NCBI RefSeq assembly: GCF_002931055.1
Contig: NZ_PSXX01000011.1
Coordinates: 91,913-155,912, forward strand
Direction: 5' to 3'
Origin: Pseudoclavibacter sp. AY1H1
Lineage (GTDB): Bacteria > Actinomycetota > Actinomycetes > Actinomycetales > Microbacteriaceae
Length of the DNA stretch: 64,000 bases
This document shows positions 33,930-43,452 of this stretch, in pieces. The notes beneath the pieces were generated by a model that ran no database searches, was not told the DNA's origin, and worked only from the letters and a program-made list of their open reading frames with translations. The position numbers were made by a program, and so were the translations under genes. Each line of letters opens with the position of its first letter. Within the stretch, counting starts at the first letter, position 1.

Positions 33930-34529
33930 CTACGCGGCGACCGCATCCTGCGATGCCGACGGCTCCTCTCCTCCCGGAGGAATGCGACACCACGACTCCG
34001 CGATAAGACCGATAACAAGCAGAGCCACCGCCCCGGCAAGCGAGAGGACCGCGTGCCAGATGGGCTCCTCAGGCGGCACCGTGCGAGTCACCGCGAACGC
34101 CAGGACGCCGAGCGCCGCACCGGCCAGCAGCGACGACGCGAGGCTCGCCGCCCGCGCGAACGCGAGAACCCGGAACGCGTACTGCGGATCGACACGCCTC
34201 CCCTTCACCTCACGTTGTGGCCCCCTGGTGCCATGTTCTTGACGCGCGCCGTCGTTCGACGACCGGTCTCGCTCGAGCCCGGGGGCCCGCCGCCGAGACT
34301 CGGCGTCGCGACGCTCACGCCACAGACGGCGCGTGTACGCGCGGATCGGCCACGCGAGCCACAGCAGCAGCCCCGCGAGAACAACAAGCGTCAGCGGCAT
34401 GGTCAGCGGGGGCGCCACGACGGCGCGCCCTGAGGTCACGAGCCACGTCTCCACACACCAGGCCAGGACACCGCCGATGACGCCGAGCCCGACGAGCAGG
34501 CCCGGCCTCGTTCTGCTCGCCAGGTTCAC
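33930..34529 (-). CDS. DUF3180 family membrane protein
   Basis: A 199-residue protein with four hydrophobic segments arranged in two pairs (residues ~9-30 and ~40-60, then ~130-150 and ~158-178), separated by a basic, arginine-rich cytoplasmic loop of about 60 residues. Position directly after the folK-containing gene, small size and helix layout match the actinobacterial DUF3180 family. GTG 34529 overlaps the preceding stop (GTGA), so it is the last member of the folate operon. No function is known; the unusually long loop is the odd part. Confidence 0.75.
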   Translation of the reverse strand: MNLASRTRPGLLVGLGVIGGVLAWCVETWLVTSGRAVVAPPLTMPLTLVVLAGLLLWLAWPIRAYTRRLWRERRDAESRRRAPGLERDRSSNDGARQEHGTRGPQREVKGRRVDPQYAFRVLAFARAASLASSLLAGAALGVLAFAVTRTVPPEEPIWHAVLSLAGAVALLVIGLIAESWCRIPPGGEEPSASQDAVAA

Positions 34530-35755
34530 TGAGCGATCCGCTCGACGCGATCCTCCGCCGCGGCCCGCAGCTCAGCGACGCTGCCGTGAGGGGCGAGCTG
34601 CGCGCGCGGATCGACCTCCAGCCACGGAGCGAGCACGAACGCGCGCTGGTGCGCCCGTGGATGCGGCAGCACCAGCTCGCCGCTGCTGACCTCGCCAGCC
34701 ACCTGGATGAGGTCGAGATCCAGCGTCCGGCTCCCCCACCGCGTCTCACGGGTGCGTCCATGCGCATCCTCGATCGCATGCAGCGCCTGCAGGAGCTCGG
34801 TTGACGGCAGCTCGGTGTCCACCAGCACCACCGCGTTGCAGTACGCGGGCGCCTCCTCGCTGACCCCCTCGAGGGTGAGCGCCGGGGTCTCGTAGAGGCT
34901 CGAGGCCGCGACGAGCTTCGTGCCAGGCAGCTCGGTGATGCTCCGCAGCGCCGACCTCAGCGTCGCCTCCCGGTCGCCGAGGTTCGCGCCGAGCGCGATC
35001 ACGGCCTGACGGACCCGACGGGCCCGCTCAGCGGGTGCGACGTTCGGAGCGCCCCCAGAGCCGATCACGATCGCCGCGTCCGACGCCGTTCGCGCCGCCG
35101 CCGCTGCCGCCGCCTCACGGGCGTGGAAGTCGTCCTCCGCGCTCGCCGACACCGCGTGGGCCGCCGACGACTCGAGATGATCGCCCCGCAGCGTCGGCCG
35201 GTGACGGAGGATGCTCACCGCCACGTCCTCGAAGTCCAGCGCGACCGGCGCCTGCGGCTTGTGCACCGTGATGCGCACGGCCACGGCATCGTCGAAGCCG
35301 AACGTCGCCGACGCGAGACGCTCCGCGAGCGTCTCGATGAGATCGACCGGCTCGCCCGTCACGATCGCGTGCAGCGCGTGCATCCACTCCCCGTAGTGCA
35401 GGGTGTCGCCGATGTGGTCGCTCGACGAAGCCGCCGCCGCATCGACCCACGCCTCCGCGTCGACATAGAAATCCTGACCATCGCGGCGCTCGTGATCGAA
35501 GACACCGTGATGCCCGCGCGCATGCATGCGCGTGATGAGGATGCGGTCGAGCTCAGGCTCGGGCGCGCCGGGGCGAAGAGCCGCCACCGCACCAGGCGCC
35601 AGATCGGCGCCGCCGCCACTCGCATCCGCGACCCGTTCGCGCGTGAACGCGTGCTCGTGCGCCTGCCCGCCGGCCGCGACCGCCTGGGCCGCCCGCACCT
35701 CCGCACCGCGCCGCCGATCAAGGTCCGGCTCGTGCCCGCTCATGTGGTCAGTCAT
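34526..35755 (-). CDS. folB/folK: Bifunctional FolB (dihydroneopterin aldolase)-FolK (HPPK) fusion
   Basis: A 409-residue fusion catalysing two successive steps of tetrahydrofolate synthesis. An Ala/His/Arg-rich extension of about 60 residues precedes FolB, which begins LDRILITRMHARGHHGVFDH, with the active-site Glu in FDHERRDGQDF and Lys in ITVHKPQAP. An Ala-rich spacer leads to FolK: VIALGANLGDREATLRSAL, SSLYETPAL, ETRWGSRTLDLDLI and LPHPRAHQRAFVLAPW. ATG 35755 has AAGGAG six bases upstream and overlaps the FolE-FolP stop by eight bases. Fused FolBK proteins are known; the long N-terminal extension is less usual. Confidence 0.92.
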   Translation of the reverse strand: MTDHMSGHEPDLDRRRGAEVRAAQAVAAGGQAHEHAFTRERVADASGGGADLAPGAVAALRPGAPEPELDRILITRMHARGHHGVFDHERRDGQDFYVDAEAWVDAAAASSSDHIGDTLHYGEWMHALHAIVTGEPVDLIETLAERLASATFGFDDAVAVRITVHKPQAPVALDFEDVAVSILRHRPTLRGDHLESSAAHAVSASAEDDFHAREAAAAAAARTASDAAIVIGSGGAPNVAPAERARRVRQAVIALGANLGDREATLRSALRSITELPGTKLVAASSLYETPALTLEGVSEEAPAYCNAVVLVDTELPSTELLQALHAIEDAHGRTRETRWGSRTLDLDLIQVAGEVSSGELVLPHPRAHQRAFVLAPWLEVDPRAQLAPHGSVAELRAAAEDRVERIAQ

Positions 35756-37622
35756 CCTGTGCTCCTTCACGCCAGGAGGCGACGACATCCAACGCCACCC
35801 GGTTCGCCTCGACATTGTGGACACGCACGCCCCAGATGCCCGCCTTCGCCGCCAGCGCCGTGATGACCGCCGTCGGCAGGTCACGCTCCGTCACCTGCGC
35901 GTCCGAGCGCAGCATCTCGCCCGTGAAGCGCTTCCGGGAGGCGCCCACGAGCAGCGGGTGCCCGAGCGCCACGAACTGCTCGAGCTCGCGCAGCACCGCC
36001 CAGTTGTCATCCCTGCGCTTCGCGAACCCGAGGCCCGGATCCAGGACGATCTGAGACTCGTCGAGCCCCGCCGCGACGGCGCGGTCTCGCGCACCGGCCA
36101 GCTCGGCCAGGATCTCCGCCGCCGGGTCGCGGTAGTCGGCGAGCTCGTTCATGCGCACCGAATGGCCGCGCCAGTGGCTCAGGATGAACGGGCTCCGGCT
36201 CTCGGCGACCACCTCGAGCATCGCCGGATCGGCCAGCCCACCGGACACGTCGTTGACGTACTCAGCACCAAGTGCGAGCGCAGCCGCGGCCGTCTTCGCG
36301 TACATCGTGTCGATGCTCACCAGCACACCGAGCGCCGCCAGCTCCTTGACGACCGGCAGTACGCGGGCCGCCTCCTCCTCCTGCGGCACCCGCACCGCGC
36401 CCGGCCGCGTCGACTCGCCGCCGACGTCGATGATGTCTGCGCCCTGGTCGACGAGCTCCCGAGCGCGCCGCATGGCCCGCTTCGTGCGGCGCTTCTCGCT
36501 GAACAGGTCCTCGAACCTGCCGCCGTCGCTGAACGAATCAGGCGTGATGTTCAGGATGCCCAGGATGCGCGGACGCTTCGGGATAGCCGGCTGCAGCAGG
36601 TTCGTGAAGCGCTGCGGCAGGGCGAACGGCCTCGTGTTCGTCGTCACCGGGCCAGTGTCGTCGGCCTCATCCACCGAGCTGGCGACCGCGGCTGAGCCAG
36701 CGGCTTCGGTCTCGGCTTCGGTCGGCGTCTCCGCGGCCGGAAGACCCGCACCCGACTGCGCCTCCGCGGCCGAGGCCGACGCCTCGAACGCCAGCGCCTG
36801 CTCGGACCCCGAGGCCTCCTGCTCGACGAACAGCGGCGCGTCGTCCTCGCCCGCCGTCGAGCGAGAGCGGCGCACCGGATCGAACCGCGCACCGCGCAGC
36901 ACCTGCCCCTGCACCGCGACTGGCTGATCGGATCCGGCAGCGCCCTCGGGAACCTCGGGCGCCGAGGTGACCTGCGCCTGGGACTGCGAGCCGATCAGCC
37001 CCATGATCTCCGCCCGGGCCACCGGGTCCGACAGCTCCCCGCGCGCCGACACTGTCACCACGGTGCCAGCCTGCTGGCGGGAGCCGCGAAGCCCCGCGCA
37101 GGCGTGACTCGCCTCGATCACCGCGAGGGCACCACGCGCATCCAGCGCCGACATCATGACGTCGACAAGCTCGTCGCCGAGCCGCTCCTGCAGCGTCGGG
37201 CGTGCGGAGAGCGTCTCGAGCATGCGGTGCAGACGGCCGAACCCCACGATCGACGCAGACGGCACGTACGCGAGGTGCACACGCCCCGAGAACGGCAGCA
37301 GATGATGCTCGCATACCGACCGGAACGCGAGATCTCGCAGCACGACAGGCTGCGACACTCCCCCGGTCACAGCCACCCCAGCATCCTCTTCGAACGGCGA
37401 CTCGATCTCCGCCACCGGGAACCTCGCACTCGCGAGCGGCCCGCGCGCATCCACACCGACACCGCCGAACAGCTCGAGCGCCGCCTCAGCCACACGGACC
37501 GGCGTGCGCTCGAGCCCAGGGCGATCAGGATCTTCACCGATCGCCGACAGGAACTCTCGGACAGCCGCCTGAGCACGCACCAGGTCGATGCGCCCCACCG
37601 ACCCCGAATCGATGTCGTTCAT
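35748..37622 (-). CDS. folE/folP: FolE (GTP cyclohydrolase I)-FolP (dihydropteroate synthase) fusion
   Basis: A 624-residue single reading frame. Residues ~10-215 are GTP cyclohydrolase I: zinc ligands in SVCEHHLLPF and ASHACAGLRG, and the TLQERLGDELVD helix; the usual LSKxAR block reads FGRLHR. Residues ~215-345 are an acidic, Ala/Glu-rich linker. Residues ~350-624 are dihydropteroate synthase: LGILNITPDSFSDGGRF, GADIIDVGGESTRPGA, VSIDTMYAKTA, VNDVSGG, LDPGLGFAKRRDDN and LVGASRKRF. It joins the first pathway enzyme to the sulfonamide target. ATG 37622 has GAGGA seven bases upstream. I see no internal start that would clearly give a separate FolP, though one in the linker cannot be excluded. 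Confidence 0.92.
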   Translation of the reverse strand: MNDIDSGSVGRIDLVRAQAAVREFLSAIGEDPDRPGLERTPVRVAEAALELFGGVGVDARGPLASARFPVAEIESPFEEDAGVAVTGGVSQPVVLRDLAFRSVCEHHLLPFSGRVHLAYVPSASIVGFGRLHRMLETLSARPTLQERLGDELVDVMMSALDARGALAVIEASHACAGLRGSRQQAGTVVTVSARGELSDPVARAEIMGLIGSQSQAQVTSAPEVPEGAAGSDQPVAVQGQVLRGARFDPVRRSRSTAGEDDAPLFVEQEASGSEQALAFEASASAAEAQSGAGLPAAETPTEAETEAAGSAAVASSVDEADDTGPVTTNTRPFALPQRFTNLLQPAIPKRPRILGILNITPDSFSDGGRFEDLFSEKRRTKRAMRRARELVDQGADIIDVGGESTRPGAVRVPQEEEAARVLPVVKELAALGVLVSIDTMYAKTAAAALALGAEYVNDVSGGLADPAMLEVVAESRSPFILSHWRGHSVRMNELADYRDPAAEILAELAGARDRAVAAGLDESQIVLDPGLGFAKRRDDNWAVLRELEQFVALGHPLLVGASRKRFTGEMLRSDAQVTERDLPTAVITALAAKAGIWGVRVHNVEANRVALDVVASWREGAQDD

Positions 37623-37811
37623 CTGCAAGTCCTCACTCCGCGTGGCCCGCGGCGCGGGTCTGGTTCCATCCTCCCGCGAATCGAACCCCGCGCGCACCCC
37701 CGGCCTCGCCGCGCGCGTCACACTCAGCGGTCCCTGTGCGAGGCGCCGCCAGATTGACAAGACCCGGTGGATCTCGAAAGGGTCGAAGGACCGACGAGCA
37801 GAGGAGTCACC

Positions 37812-38018
37812 ATGACCGACGACCGGCCCGGCTTCCGGAGCTTCGCATCCGCCCCACTCGCCATCGCGCTGTGGGTCGTCACCGTCGGCGCGACCGCGCT
37901 CTTCCTCGCGCTCGGATGGAACCTGCTGCAGATGGCCATCCTCATCGTGCCCCTCGCGGCCGTCAGCGTCGCCGTGACCGTCTCCGCCCTCAAGAAGACG
38001 AGGCGCGGCACCGGCTGA
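37812..38018 (+). CDS. 68-residue two-span membrane protein
   Basis: A small hypothetical protein with two hydrophobic helices (residues ~16-34 and ~39-60) and a basic tail (KKTRRGTG). ATG 37812 follows a good AGAGGAG at short distance. It is the only plus-strand gene in the tilS-hpt-ftsH-fol block, inserted between ftsH and folE, and converges on ftsH with a perfect palindromic terminator between them. No family is recognised. Confidence 0.72.
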   Translation: MTDDRPGFRSFASAPLAIALWVVTVGATALFLALGWNLLQMAILIVPLAAVSVAVTVSALKKTRRGTG

Positions 38019-38060
38019 ACCTCGACCCCCGCAGCGCGTGAGACCCGCCCGCTGACGAGG

Positions 38061-38092
38061 AATGCAGGCTCCCAGATCTGGGAGCCTGCATT
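38061..38092. terminator. Bidirectional terminator, perfect 32-bp palindrome
   Basis: The left half AATGCAGGCTCCCAGA (38061-38076) is the exact complement of the right half (38077-38092), followed by TTCTTCTC on the plus side and CTCGTC on the other. It lies between two convergent stops (38018 and 38143), as expected for a shared intrinsic terminator. Confidence 0.85.
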
Positions 38093-38142
38093 CTTCTCGC
38101 GTGGCGTACGCTCACCGTGCGGCGTGCGGCGCGGCGTGGGGT

Positions 38143-40119
38143 CTAGAAGCCGAGCTCGGCTCCGCCATCCTGCGCATGCTCGATCGGGTCCATCTGGTCG
38201 ACCGGGATGTGCGGCTTGAGCGGCACCGGCGGCAGCGCGCTCACGGGACGGTCGGGGCTCGACAGCCACTGCGGGCGCTCCGGGAGCTTCCGAACGGGCT
38301 TGAAGATCTCGTCGAGGCGGATGTGGTCGAGCGTCTCCTTCTCGAGCAGCTCCGCCGCCAGCTGGTCGAGAATGTCGCGGTTGTCGTTGATGACCTTCCA
38401 CGCCTCGTCATGGGCCTGCTCGATGAGCAGGCGCACCTCGCGGTCGACGGTCTCCGCAACCGACTCCGAGTAGTTGCGCCCGGCTCCCGCCTGCTGGCCG
38501 TACACCGTCTCGGCCGACGACTCTCCGAGCTTCACCGAGCCGACGGATGCGGTCATGCCGTACTCCGTGACCATCTTGCGCGCCGTCTTCGTGGCCTTCT
38601 CGATGTCGTTCGACGCGCCCGTCGTGGGGTCGTGGAAGACGATCTCCTCCGCAACGCGTCCGCCCATCGCGTACGACAGCTGGTCGAGGAGCTCGTTGCG
38701 GGTGACCGAGTACTTGTCTTCCAGTGGGAGCACCATCGTGTAGCCGAGCGCGCGACCACGCGGGAGGATCGTGATCTTCGTCACCGGGTCGGTGTGGCGC
38801 ATCGCCGCGGCAGCAAGCGCGTGCCCACCCTCGTGGTACGCCGTGATGAGGCGCTCCTGGTCGTTCATGACGCGGCTGCGACGCTGCGGGCCGGCGATGA
38901 CACGGTCGACCGCCTCATCCAGCGCCTCGTTGTCGATGATCTGCGCGTTGGAGCGAGCCGTGAGCAGGGCCGCCTCGTTCAGCACGTTGGCGAGGTCTGC
39001 ACCCGTGAAGCCGGGCGTCTTTCGGGCGATGACACGGAGGTCGACGTCCTGCGAGAGCGGCTTGCCCTTGGCATGCACGCCGAGGATGCGGGCGCGTCCG
39101 TCGAGGTCGGGGGCGTCCACGCCGATCTGCCGGTCGAAGCGACCAGGACGGAGCAGGGCCGGGTCGAGCACATCGGGGCGGTTCGTCGCGGCGATGAGGA
39201 TGACGTTCGTCGACCCATCGAAGCCGTCCATCTCCACGAGGAGCTGGTTCAGCGTCTGCTCTCGCTCGTCGTTGCCGCCGCCGATCCCCACACCACGGTG
39301 GCGTCCGACCGCGTCGATCTCGTCGACGAAGATGATGGCGGGCGAGTTCTGCTTCGCCTGCTCGAAGAGGTCACGGACTCGGCTCGCGCCGACACCCACG
39401 AACATCTCGACGAAGTCCGAACCGGAGATCGAGTAGAACGGCACGCCAGCCTCACCGGCGACCGCACGGGCCAGCAGCGTCTTGCCCGTTCCCGGAGGGC
39501 CGTACAGCAGCACGCCCTTCGGGATGCGAGCGCCCACAGCCTGGAACTTGGCCGGCTCCTTGAGGAACTCCTTGATCTCCTGCAGCTCCTCCAGCGCCTC
39601 GTTCGCGCCAGCGACGTCGTCGAACGTGACCTGCGGGCTCTCCTTCGAGACCAGCTTCGCCTTCGACTTGCCGAACTGCATGACCCCACGACCGCCGCCG
39701 CCACCGAGGCCGCCCGCGAAGAGGATCCAGATGAAGAAGCCGATGAGCAGCAGCGGGAACAGGATGCTCACCGCCGAGAGCAGCCAGCTCGGCTGAGGCA
39801 CGTCGTCGTCGTAGCCGCCAGCGGGAGCAGCCGAGTCGACCGCCGACACGACATCGTCGGCGCGCGCATCCACGAAGTAGAACTGCACGTTCTGGCCGTA
39901 CTCGGGGTCGGCCTGCGCGAGCTCCATGTCGACGCGGTTGTCGCCGTTCACGATGACGACCTTGTCGGCCTTCTTCTCCTGAAGAAGCTGAAGGCCCTGC
40001 TGCGTCGTCACCTCGCGGGTGCCGCTGCCGTTGATGAGACTGAAGCCCAGGCCGATGACCAGCACGGCGAGCACCACGATGAAGATCGGGCTCTTGAAAA
40101 TCTTGGTAACTTGCTTCAT
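38143..40119 (-). CDS. ftsH: ATP-dependent zinc metalloprotease FtsH
   Basis: A 658-residue membrane protease that degrades misassembled membrane proteins and short-lived regulators. Helices at residues ~9-29 and ~110-135 flank the exported loop. The AAA+ domain has Walker [17 protein letters not shown], Walker [17 protein letters not shown], the second region of homology ([20 protein letters not shown]) and the pore motif [17 protein letters not shown]. The protease has HEGGHA where most FtsH have HEAGHA; the two zinc histidines and glutamate are kept. It is downstream of hpt in the conserved actinobacterial order. Confidence 0.96.
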   Translation of the reverse strand: MKQVTKIFKSPIFIVVLAVLVIGLGFSLINGSGTREVTTQQGLQLLQEKKADKVVIVNGDNRVDMELAQADPEYGQNVQFYFVDARADDVVSAVDSAAPAGGYDDDVPQPSWLLSAVSILFPLLLIGFFIWILFAGGLGGGGGRGVMQFGKSKAKLVSKESPQVTFDDVAGANEALEELQEIKEFLKEPAKFQAVGARIPKGVLLYGPPGTGKTLLARAVAGEAGVPFYSISGSDFVEMFVGVGASRVRDLFEQAKQNSPAIIFVDEIDAVGRHRGVGIGGGNDEREQTLNQLLVEMDGFDGSTNVILIAATNRPDVLDPALLRPGRFDRQIGVDAPDLDGRARILGVHAKGKPLSQDVDLRVIARKTPGFTGADLANVLNEAALLTARSNAQIIDNEALDEAVDRVIAGPQRRSRVMNDQERLITAYHEGGHALAAAAMRHTDPVTKITILPRGRALGYTMVLPLEDKYSVTRNELLDQLSYAMGGRVAEEIVFHDPTTGASNDIEKATKTARKMVTEYGMTASVGSVKLGESSAETVYGQQAGAGRNYSESVAETVDREVRLLIEQAHDEAWKVINDNRDILDQLAAELLEKETLDHIRLDEIFKPVRKLPERPQWLSSPDRPVSALPPVPLKPHIPVDQMDPIEHAQDGGAELGF

Positions 40120-40273
40120 AAGTCGAGACTCGAGTGGCGTGCTCGGTGCCTTTCAGCCGGTTCTTCGCCAGCGCACCAGGGCGCTCAATCGAAAGTCATG
40201 GTACCCGCGGCCCCCGACACCGGCGTCCAGTGTTCGCTGCAGGCGCGCGGCGCATCCGCTCGAGCGTGCGCGC

Positions 40274-40831
40274 CTACTCGCCGCCGTACACGTGCGGCTG
40301 GAGCACGATGATGTCGCGCAGGTGCCGGTACTGCTCGTCGTAGTCGAGGCCGTAGCCCACCACGAACTCGTTCGGCACGTCGAAGCCGACGTAGCGCACG
40401 GGGACATCCGATTTGAGCCGCTCGGGCTTGCGCAGCAGCGTGCAGATCTCGACCGAGGCCGGGCCCCGCGACTCCAGGTTCTGCTTGAGCCACGACAGCG
40501 TCAGCCCCGAGTCGATGATGTCCTCGACGATGAGCACGTGGCGACCCGTGAGGTCCGTGTCGAGGTCCTTGAGGATGCGCACCACACCGCTCGACTCCGT
40601 TCCGGAACCGTACGAGCTCACCGCCATCCAGTCCATCTTCAGCGGAATCGTCAGCTCCCGCGACAGGTCGGACACGACCATGACCGCGCCCTTCAGCACA
40701 CCGATGAGCAGCGGCTCGCACTCGGCGTAGTCGCTCTCGATACGGCGGGCGATCTCGGCGAGCTTCGCCTGGATCTCCTCCTCCGTGATGAGGACCTCGC
40801 GGACGTCGTTCGGAATATCAGTAGCGCGCAT
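40274..40831 (-). CDS. hpt: Hypoxanthine-guanine phosphoribosyltransferase
   Basis: A 185-residue purine salvage enzyme that makes IMP or GMP from the free base and PRPP. The PRPP-binding motif is HVLIVEDIIDSGLTLSWL, the flexible-loop region is MAVSSYGSGTESSG, and the C-terminal VPNEFVVGYGLDYDEQYR holds the purine-stacking aromatic and metal-contacting Asp. Length and order are typical. It lies between tilS and ftsH, the same arrangement seen across many Gram-positive bacteria. ATG 40831. Confidence 0.95.
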   Translation of the reverse strand: MRATDIPNDVREVLITEEEIQAKLAEIARRIESDYAECEPLLIGVLKGAVMVVSDLSRELTIPLKMDWMAVSSYGSGTESSGVVRILKDLDTDLTGRHVLIVEDIIDSGLTLSWLKQNLESRGPASVEICTLLRKPERLKSDVPVRYVGFDVPNEFVVGYGLDYDEQYRHLRDIIVLQPHVYGGE

Positions 40832-40892
40832 CCTGGCTCCCTGGGTGGTTCAGCGCTCGACGAAGCGAGCGCGGTGTGCGAAACGGTAGAAG

Positions 40893-41921
40893 CTAGGCGG
40901 TCTCGTCGAGGTGGTCGTCGTGCGCGGAAGCCGTCGCCCCGAACAGGATGCGACCCTTCTCGCGCTCGACCCGGATGCCAGGCAGATCGACGGGGCCCTG
41001 CCCGCGCCACTCCGTCGCCAGCGCCGTGACCGCCATCGTGTGCCCACGAGTGAGCGAGACGCCGAAGCCCTGCTCGGCGACGATGCGGCAGATGCGCTGA
41101 CGCAGCGCCGGAGGCTGCGCGACGATGCCGCCGACATCGAGGGAGATGCGGCCGTCCGCATCGGTGTTGACGATCTCGTGCGCCCACTCGAGCGCAAGCG
41201 CATCCAGCGTCTCAGAATCCTCGCGGAGCGTCGTCGCCGTGCGAGCGAGCGCCTCCGAGATGCCGGGGCCGAGCTCCTTCTCGAGCAGCGGGAGGACCGT
41301 GTCGCGAACACGGACACGCGTGTACGCGGGGTCGCTGTTGTGCGGGTCGATCCACGGCGAGAGCCCCTGGTCTTCGCACGCCTGCACCGTCACCGCGCGG
41401 TGGATGCCGAGCAGCGGCCGAAGCAGAGCACCAGTGACCGGGGCCATGCCGTGCAGGCTCTTCGCTCCGGAACCGCGAGCCAGGCCAAGCAGGACCGTCT
41501 CCGCCTGGTCGTCCAGTGTGTGCCCAAGGAGGACCCACGGCGCACCCGTCTCGACGCGCACCGCCTCGATCGCCTCGTAGCGGGCCACCCGGGCAGATGC
41601 CTCGGGACCGGCTCCGACGTCTTCCACGCTCACACGCACGACGCTCACCGGGGCGAGCCCGAGCTCGGCTGCCTGCTCTGCGGCGCGCTCCGCGACCCGC
41701 GCAGAACCCTCCTGCAGATCGTGGTCGATGATGACCGCGCCAGCCTCGACCTCGAGGCGCTTCGCCTCGAACGCCGTCGCGGCAGCGAGCGCCAGCGAGT
41801 CCGGACCACCACTCAGCGCGACGAGGATGCGGTCGCCCTTCTGCACGCGCCCGAGGAGAGAACCACGGACGGCTCGACGAAGGTCGGCAACAGCTGGAGT
41901 GAGGCGAGGGCGATCTGACAC
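40893..41921 (-). CDS. tilS: tRNA(Ile)-lysidine synthase
   Basis: A 342-residue N-type PP-loop ATPase that converts the wobble cytidine of tRNA-Ile(CAU) to lysidine. ILVALSGGPDSLALAAA is the PP-loop. VIIDHDLQEGS and LGHTLDDQAETVLLGLARGSG are family motifs, and PWIDPHNSDPAYTRVRVRDTVLP is the substrate-recognition block. The C-terminal domain is short, as in actinobacterial TilS. Start GTG 41921. It is the first gene of the tilS-hpt-ftsH group. Confidence 0.95.
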   Translation of the reverse strand: MSDRPRLTPAVADLRRAVRGSLLGRVQKGDRILVALSGGPDSLALAAATAFEAKRLEVEAGAVIIDHDLQEGSARVAERAAEQAAELGLAPVSVVRVSVEDVGAGPEASARVARYEAIEAVRVETGAPWVLLGHTLDDQAETVLLGLARGSGAKSLHGMAPVTGALLRPLLGIHRAVTVQACEDQGLSPWIDPHNSDPAYTRVRVRDTVLPLLEKELGPGISEALARTATTLREDSETLDALALEWAHEIVNTDADGRISLDVGGIVAQPPALRQRICRIVAEQGFGVSLTRGHTMAVTALATEWRGQGPVDLPGIRVEREKGRILFGATASAHDDHLDETA

Positions 41922-42016
41922 AGGTACAGCCTAAACGCGCCCGCGCGAACCGTCACGCTCGAAGCCGGAACATCCCAGAAGGACGAACCCGCGAGCCGCG
42001 GAAACGGGCAGACGGC

Positions 42017-42289
42017 TCAACGCTTGCGACCGAAGAGGAAGTAGGAGATGGGACCCACGAAGTTCACCAGCGAGAACGCGCCCCACGCGAGTCGCGAACC
42101 CCGCACCTGGCTTGGCTTGCGGCGCAGCAGGCTCAGCAGCGCGGCCCCGAGCAGCGTGAACTGCACACCAGCCGCCAACGCCGTGCCCAGCGTCAACGCG
42201 TGCGGAAGCGCCTGGCCAGTCCCCTCCCGGAGCGGGATGAACGGATCGACGTGCAGCGCTTCCTTGAGATCAACCATGGAGACCAGCAT
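42017..42289 (-). CDS. Small membrane protein with PLD-nuclease-N-like (PLDc_N) domain
   Basis: A 90-residue protein with two hydrophobic stretches ([24 protein letters not shown] and [21 protein letters not shown]). The final motif W-x3-S-L-x-N-F-x-G-P-x3-F-L-F-G-R resembles the PLDc_N two-helix domain found in small actinobacterial membrane proteins. Start ATG 42289; ATG 42277 is possible and neither has a strong ribosome-binding site. Function is unknown. It is convergent with nothing and divergent from ppa. Confidence 0.65.
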   Translation of the reverse strand: MLVSMVDLKEALHVDPFIPLREGTGQALPHALTLGTALAAGVQFTLLGAALLSLLRRKPSQVRGSRLAWGAFSLVNFVGPISYFLFGRKR

Positions 42290-42513
42290 GCCACGACCGT
42301 GCGCCCGGCGATCATTCCGGTGTCACACAGCACCCCCGCCGCGCCCGACGCCGAAACGCGCGACGCGAACCGCGCATCCGCAGCCCCGAGCGAGGCGCAT
42401 CCACTACCCTGAAGCCGAACGAAACCAACGGTTTCGTGCGGCGAGCAGCGCCACACCGGGCCCGCCGACAAGCCACACAGAATGAGCGCCACCAGGCGCA
42501 ACGAAGGAGCGCC

Positions 42514-43002
42514 ATGGGCAGCTACGACGTCGTCATCGAAATCCCGCGCGGAAGCCACAACAAGTACGAGGTCGACCACGAGACCGGCCGCGTGTTCCTC
42601 GACCGCGTGCTCTTCACGCCGTTCGTGTACCCCGTCGACTACGGCTACTTCGAGCACACCCTCGCCGACGACGGCGACCCCCTCGACGCACTCGTGCTGC
42701 TCGAGTACCCGCTCTTCCCGGGTGTCGGACTCAAGGTGCGCCCCGTCGGCGTCCTCAACATGGCCGACGAGGCCGGCGGAGACGACAAGATCCTCTGCGT
42801 GCCGGCGAAGGACCCCCGCTGGGCGAAGATCCAGGACCTCGGCGACGTCGACGACTCCACCAAGGACCAGCTCAAGCACTTCTTCGAGCACTACAAGGAC
42901 CTCGAGCCCGGCAAGTGGGTCAAGGTCGAGGCGTGGGGCGACGCCGCCGCCGCCGAGGCGATCATCGAGCGCTCCATCGCGCAGTACAAGCCCGCCGAGT
43001 AG
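42514..43002 (+). CDS. ppa: Inorganic pyrophosphatase
   Basis: A 162-residue family I soluble pyrophosphatase that hydrolyses pyrophosphate and pulls biosynthetic reactions forward. It begins [20 protein letters not shown]. Metal and substrate residues are visible in [20 protein letters not shown] (D-x4-D), [13 protein letters not shown] and [18 protein letters not shown] 42514 has AAGGAG at the right distance; 26 open codons upstream are not part of the gene. The length is normal. Confidence 0.96.
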   Translation: MGSYDVVIEIPRGSHNKYEVDHETGRVFLDRVLFTPFVYPVDYGYFEHTLADDGDPLDALVLLEYPLFPGVGLKVRPVGVLNMADEAGGDDKILCVPAKDPRWAKIQDLGDVDDSTKDQLKHFFEHYKDLEPGKWVKVEAWGDAAAAEAIIERSIAQYKPAE

Positions 43003-43134
43003 GCGCAGCTCACCGGCCAGACCGGTGACCGGCTGACGAAGCCCCGCATCCACTGCAGAAGTGGCTGCGGGGCTTCGTCGTGCGCGGACTCGGTCGTGCG
43101 CGGACTCGGCGCTGCGGGGACTTGGCGCTGCGCG

Positions 43135-43212
43135 TGACCAACATGAGTGCAGATCTGGGGCTCGCGGCGTCGATCCGCTCGAATCCGCCCCAATCTGCAC
43201 TCATGTTGGTCA
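43135..43212. repeat. Long inverted repeat (hairpin) A
   Basis: TGACCAACATGAGTGCAGAT at 43135-43154 is the exact complement of 43193-43212. The pairing continues inward (TGGGG with CCCCA) after a one-base bulge and outward through GCGC. Spacer about 38 bases. It is probably part of the convergent termination region or a mobile palindrome. Confidence 0.8.
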
Positions 43213-43235
43213 GCGCCCGGTGCGGCCGATCCCGT

Positions 43236-43319
43236 CGCTGTCCAACTTGCGTGACGAAACCAGCCGCAGGGGCCCTCAGAGCACGCCGATACCCGAACCG
43301 TTACGCAAGTCGGACAGCG
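43236..43319. repeat. Long inverted repeat (hairpin) B
   Basis: CGCTGTCCAACTTGCGTGAC at 43236-43255 pairs with 43300-43319 at 18 of 20 positions, spacer about 44 bases. It follows hairpin A immediately, giving two tandem stems. Confidence 0.75.
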
Positions 43320-43400
43320 GCGGCGGGCGGGGACAGCGGCGGGCAGCGACCGACACGACGCAGCGGCTGCCAGCGGCCGGCAGGAACCAGCAGCGGACAG

Positions 43401-43452
43401 CGGCCGGCACGGGCGGCGGCCGGCACGGGCGGCGGCCGGGCGGCGGCCGGGC
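43401..43452. repeat. GC-rich 16-bp tandem repeat
   Basis: CGGCCGGCACGGGCGG occurs twice in tandem (43401-43416, 43417-43432), followed by two shortened copies lacking the GGCAC portion. Confidence 0.75.

Noticed and set aside
38143..40119. FtsH as inactive because the zinc motif is HEGGH rather than HEAGH
   Set aside because: The Ala-to-Gly change keeps both histidines and the glutamate, and the AAA motifs are complete, so activity is expected.
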